Shown here: positions 59,696 through 64,000 of the stretch, one piece after another | Layout of the letters: each line of letters begins with the position of its first letter | Numbering within the stretch: the stretch's first letter is position 1 | NCBI GenBank assembly: GCA_030549495.1 | Contig: JAUIRK010000207.1 | Coordinates: 248,001 to 312,000, forward strand | Direction: 5' to 3' | Origin: Nectonema munidae | Taxonomy: Eukaryota; Nematomorpha; Nectonematoida; Nectonematidae | DNA: 64,000 bases | Made by a program: the position numbers and the translations under genes | The notes under the pieces: generated by a model | What the model was told of the DNA's origin: nothing | Database searches by the model: none | What the model saw: the letters and a program-made list of their open reading frames with translations, nothing else

Positions 59696-61985
59696 AATGT
59701 ATTTCCTAATTTCTTACTCACTTTTTCAACCAATGAAATTCATCTATGAGTCAAAGCGATCTCTTGATTCGCTACAATTCATCTTGAATCAAATAACAAA
59801 TTAAATGTATTATTTTAAGCGATTATACTAAAATTAGGCTTTTATAGTTAGTTGCTTTACCTTTTAAATATATGACTTTTTGGAAAGTTAGTTTGTACTA
59901 ACGGTTAATGTAGGATGGGGTCTTTTTTATCCAGAATGCCAAATTAACATCTTTAATACTGGATCCACTTTCAAGAACTTGTGATATCAAAGCCAGCCAA
60001 AAATTTGTGTGTAATAATTGATTGCATTATTTTTCTAGATCTTACTCCCCTAAAATTATTTTTAAGACATATAAAGTAATAAAAGATATCCTACATTTTC
60101 TTGATCTTTCAAATATATCTAAATAGAAAAAAATCTGTTTTCCTAGCAATTCTCAGTCTTTCCCATCCACCATCCATTTCTTGTTTAGCGTTCACTATTC
60201 AATTATCACATTAAAATTTTTTCAACAACACGTTTCGCATGTACAACAGTAATTCATATATTCACTCTTTTTTGCGAATTTGCTATGCAATTCTCCTTCA
60301 CACATAATTTTGTGCTTTATACCTACCTACCTACCTCTTTACTTCATGATTTCCTTGTTTCTTCTTTACTTTCTCCTTTTGTATTTACCATTTTTTCTAT
60401 ACCTTCCTTTCTTTCTTTTTCCCATTGTTACTTTGATCAATACCTTCCTCTACTGCACACACTTTTCATATTCCTATCACTTGGATTGTTCCTTATTCAT
60501 TTTTAATTAATAACCTTGTTCACACTTTTTCACCTTATGCTCTAACATCGCGATGAAGCAAGCTTTCCTTTGTTTTCTCCAGCTGCGAAATTTGAACAGC
60601 AGAGAAAATGATTCCAAATATTTTGTTACTTTCTTCCTTTTTCTACGAATATGTTTCATTTCATTTTCAATTTTCCTTATTCTTATACCAAATAAAATAT
60701 ATTTAGGAAACCAAAACACAGATAAGATATTCAAAAAATTATAAAATGGGAAAAGAATTGCAAATCATATGCAACGTCTATTTCTTAATAAATGAAAACA
60801 TCCAAAATATTTTGATTTTTACAATTCTAATTCTTTTTCTAGACAAAGATGCCTTTTCTCTGAAGATTTGAAAGTTCCATATCCCAAAGCTTTTCTAGCG
60901 AAATAATGCATTTTTGTTAATATATTTTATTCAGTGATAATATATGCATTCAATTTGACTCACTGTTTCCACCAATCAGATTTAAATGCGTTGACTAATG
61001 ATATAACTCCATTTCAAAATAGTATATATCTGTGTATATATATAATAACTGCTTGTAAGTATTTTAATGGAACTAAAGATGACCCGTGACAGATTCCTCC
61101 TTTCTTCCATATATCCGAGCTTATATCTTTGCAAAGAACTTTGCTCTGTTTGACATTCCACAAGCACTTCCTATGCAAACCTCTCATTTTGTGATATCCT
61201 TCCTATACTCTCGTATATGCATATGTGTATACTTTTTATTGTTTTAAATATTTTATTTATCCATAATAATTATCAAAATACAATTTCAACAATGCATAAT
61301 TTTTTGGAAATAATTACAAATTCCGTCCTTTTATCTCTACAGTATCTTTGACTTGGTTTATACCAAACAAAAATGTCTTTTTTGGATGTGTATAACATAT
61401 TCACATATTTTGTAGGAAACTGCATCACGTCATTTCACAATAAATCCACATTCCCAGATGTTTCAAATACACAATTTTTTCTACGCGTGTATTCAAGTCT
61501 CTTGATGCCAAATCGATGTAGAATGTTACAAGAACATTACTTCCAATTTTTATACTAATGCAACTCTATTGGTACGCTAATATATACTATACGCAGATAA
61601 ATAAATCGATATGAAGCAAAAAGGTGTAGGGAAAGTATTTTCGTGAATATTTACCCTTATATACGTACATACATATTTACATATATGTTGCCAAAGCAAT
61701 GCACTAAAGAAATTTTGTTCAAATTTTATAGTTATTTTTATATAAATATCATATATCATCTATTGCATATTAGATGTGTGTTTCAACATCATTCTTTCAC
61801 GTTTAAAATCACCCTTTCATGTACTACATGTGAATTTCATATTCGCAAAGTGTTCTAAATATGCATTTTTTTATACTCTAAGTATAATTTTATTATGATA
61901 TTATCTTTGTTTTTCTTTTACTTTTTTATTGAATTTTTTTGAATTTTTTTAAATAAATTTTATTTTGTCTATGACATCTGGCTCA
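59696..61985. other. 3' flank of the E78-like gene; no further gene seen
   Basis: The 3' UTR presumably starts at 59696. CT-rich tracts (60320-60500) and TATATA-rich tracts follow. An AATAAA at about 60690 could be a poly(A) signal but is far from the stop. Open frames at 60280-60744 are products of pyrimidine-rich sequence. Confidence 0.4.
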
Positions 61986-62049
61986 AAAGACTGAAGTAGC
62001 CCCAAAGTATAATTTTCTTTTAGGATGACAATTTACAATATTTTGGGTG

Positions 62050-62120
62050 ATTCCGGTATTTGAACCCTAAAGCTTTTGCCTAAGAGAGATATGTTCTAGA
62101 ATCTACCTAGACCATAGGCA
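62050..62120 (-). repeat. tRNA-like SINE head (candidate)
   Basis: On the minus strand, TGGTCTAGGTAG (A-box-like, 62114-62103) is followed 36 bases later by GGTTCAAATACC (B-box-like, 62066-62055). The spacing suits a tRNA-derived pol III promoter. No cloverleaf could be drawn with confidence. Confidence 0.4.
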
Positions 62121-62807
62121 CCTTTGTTTTATGAATGAAAGTGTGCTGCTTAAGTCCATTAATAGAGGATGCAATGAAAAAATGATTTTTATGTTAATTT
62201 TATTTCTATTTAATAATATAAAGCAAGCCAGGGTTATAAAAGTCAAAACGGTCTTCAAATTGCATTGATCTTTTTTATAAAACTTTTAAAGAATTCAAAA
62301 AGAGAAAACAGGCATATAAACATTCAAAGGATTACATTTTTAATGTTAACTAAGAATAATATAGTAAGATAGTATGACAAATCTTTTTTGACTGTAAGAG
62401 TCTTTTTCAAACTAAGTAAAGCGGAGCCGAATGAAAACGTTTTTTTCCTTTTGTTGGAAAAGCTGTTCACTGCGCATTCTGCTCGTCATAAGTCGAAAAA
62501 GCACATAGAGTCTAAATATTCTTCCTCCTCTATATTTTTCATTTATGGTAGGACAGCCCTTTTCTTATTTATAATATTTATTTTGTGTGAGTGTAGGTAT
62601 TTATTTATATTATTCAATTTTATGCCTTCTTTGAGTTGAGTTTTTTGAGGATCGCTTAAATATCAGTTCCTAACATAAGTGTTCTCGCTTGATTCCGCGC
62701 TTAAACCTCTTATACTTTAACTTTTTTTTAACGAATATTGATATGAGTCAAGTACGAAAATGTAGATTCACAACGATGTTTAGACTGGAACCAAAAATAA
62801 TTTATTT
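62121..62807. other. AT-rich spacer before the right-hand LINE
   Basis: An open frame at 62388-62639 has no recognisable motif. Nothing else is seen. Confidence 0.4.
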
Positions 62808-64000
62808 AACATAACATACTTATTTAAGCAAAATATGGCTCAATGTCTGAAAAATTTGCATCTAAAAACTATCAAGTAATAAAATAAACGCTTCTAGACT
62901 GCCAAAATATTTGAAGCTTGTTCTTGAAATCATTGACGGTGAGAGAATTAACTACCTAGATTTAAACTTATAACAATGTGATCTCAAAATTTTTGCTGAG
63001 ACCTCAGTTTTATATGATTCTTTATAATGTTAAAGATGCTGATTAATTTCATTTCTTTTTATTCAATAATAAAGTGAATGAAAGTTTAATAATCTCATTC
63101 TCTGTGAGTATTGAATATTTCTCATATCATGCAAACTTTTAGTAAAATTCTTTTGAACTTTTTCCATTTTGTTCACATTACTTACAAAATAGCTGCTATA
63201 AATCACGGTTCCATTTTCAAGAATTGGCCTTACCAAAGACTTGAGAAGATAGACAGCGATATCAAAATTGGATAATACAAATGTGTTTTTCAACATATGT
63301 ATCGTAGAGTATGCTTTTTTCACAACAGTTGAAACATGTGTATTAAAATTATAATTTGGACCGATTATGAATCCTAGGTCTCTCTGTTTTTCAACTAGGG
63401 ATAGAGTCATACCACCTTAGAAGAAAGCATCATTATTAGATTTGCTAATTTGAAGATGTTGTCACTTGTTTAAATTAAAGCCCAAATCCAACTGGTATCA
63501 CAAGGAGTATAAATCGTTCTTTAAGGAAACATTTGAACTTAGATCCGAAATATTGAATATTTTTATGTCATCTGCAAAAACTTTCACGTAAGATGTTAAA
63601 TAATTTGTAACGTTGTTGTTAAAAATCGTGAAAAACAAAGGCCCTGATATAGAACATATGGTGTTCCACTAACAAGTACAGCATTACTTGATGTACGCTC
63701 ATTTAAACGCAATAAACGTTTTCTATTTAAAATGTAGTCTTTTAGCCAAGATAGAAGGTTTCCAACAATTCCAAAAGTTTCTAGTTTTAGGATAATGAGG
63801 AACCCTATCAAAGGCTTTTTGGAAGTCTAAGTAGAGTAGATTATAATGGTTCTATTTTTATTCAATGATAGAGTTACTTCATTGGAAAATTCGATTAAGT
63901 TAGAGACTGACCATTTTTTTTGAAGGAAATCATGTGATGGGTTGATATGAGTTTGTTATTTACAAGATGATTAAGAACTTTATGTTTGATATATTGATTC
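62808..64000 (-). mobile_element. CR1-like LINE, 3' part, running off the window
   Basis: The minus strand carries the 3' tail GCTTAAATAAGTATGTTATG at the left end, as in the other two copies. Then come the C-terminal region (63410-63063: VEKQRDLGFIIGPNYNFNTH, VVKKAYSTIHMLKNTFVLSN, KSLVRPILENGTVIYSSYFV) and reverse transcriptase pieces (63811-63596: LLSWLKDYILNRKRLLRLNE). The same motifs occur in the LINE at 21.7-23.9 kb (VVKKAFNILHMLNNTFILS). Several frame breaks. The element continues beyond 64000. Confidence 0.82.

Noticed and set aside
60280-60744. Membrane protein frames after E78
   Set aside because: Two overlapping frames are open together because the DNA is pyrimidine-rich; the hydrophobic residues are a composition effect.

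Overview
This is a 64 kb window of an AT-rich eukaryotic nuclear genome, almost certainly an arthropod. The evidence is the gene content: an ecdysone-pathway nuclear receptor of the E78 type and a nicotinic acetylcholine receptor subunit, both with spliced introns, set in DNA crowded with piggyBac, hAT, pogo/Tigger, Mutator-like and CR1-like elements and tRNA-derived SINEs. A crustacean, perhaps a parasitic copepod, fits the general character, but that is an inference. I saw no bacterial gene, CRISPR array, rRNA or convincing tRNA gene.

Layout. 1-4.1 kb: the last two coding exons of a nicotinic acetylcholine receptor subunit; the rest of the gene lies to the left of the window. 4.95-9.93 kb: a piggyBac transposon with intact TTAA ends and a decayed transposase, split by a 2 kb hAT element. 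10.06-12.58 kb: a second TTAA-flanked element, without transposase, carrying ~150 bp tandem repeats. 13.36-13.77 kb: a compact single-exon gene for a small secreted Tyr-rich protein, with TATA box and poly(A) signals. 14.8-19.3 kb: a Tigger-like element split by a hAT element that itself holds a 130 bp TTAA MITE. 19.67-21.5 kb: a small unrecognised spliced gene. 21.67-23.9 kb: a CR1-like LINE on the minus strand, bracketed by a ~0.93 kb duplication whose right copy is oddly noisy. 24.9-38.8 kb: gene-poor, with a LINE endonuclease fragment, a Mutator-like element with a FLYWCH zinc finger, a SINE and a deleted piggyBac relic carrying a 288 bp MITE.

40.0-44.5 kb is a giant uninterrupted GAT trinucleotide array of about 1,500 units. 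47.9-59.7 kb holds the E78-like nuclear receptor: a first coding exon at 49.64 kb, an 8.5 kb intron filled with transposon debris (including a second, uninterrupted Tigger copy), and one large exon with the whole DNA-binding and ligand-binding domains. One or two alternative first exons are suggested. From 59.7 kb onward there is 3' flanking DNA, a tRNA-like SINE candidate and another CR1-like LINE that runs off the right edge.

The two host receptors act in different systems, synaptic signalling and moulting-hormone transcription, and nothing in the sequence links them. The clearest themes are nested transposition that can be read from target-site duplications, and the huge triplet array. I found no convincing undescribed multi-gene system. 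The best leads are the GAT array, the alternative E78 start exons, the secreted peptide gene and the duplication around the LINE.
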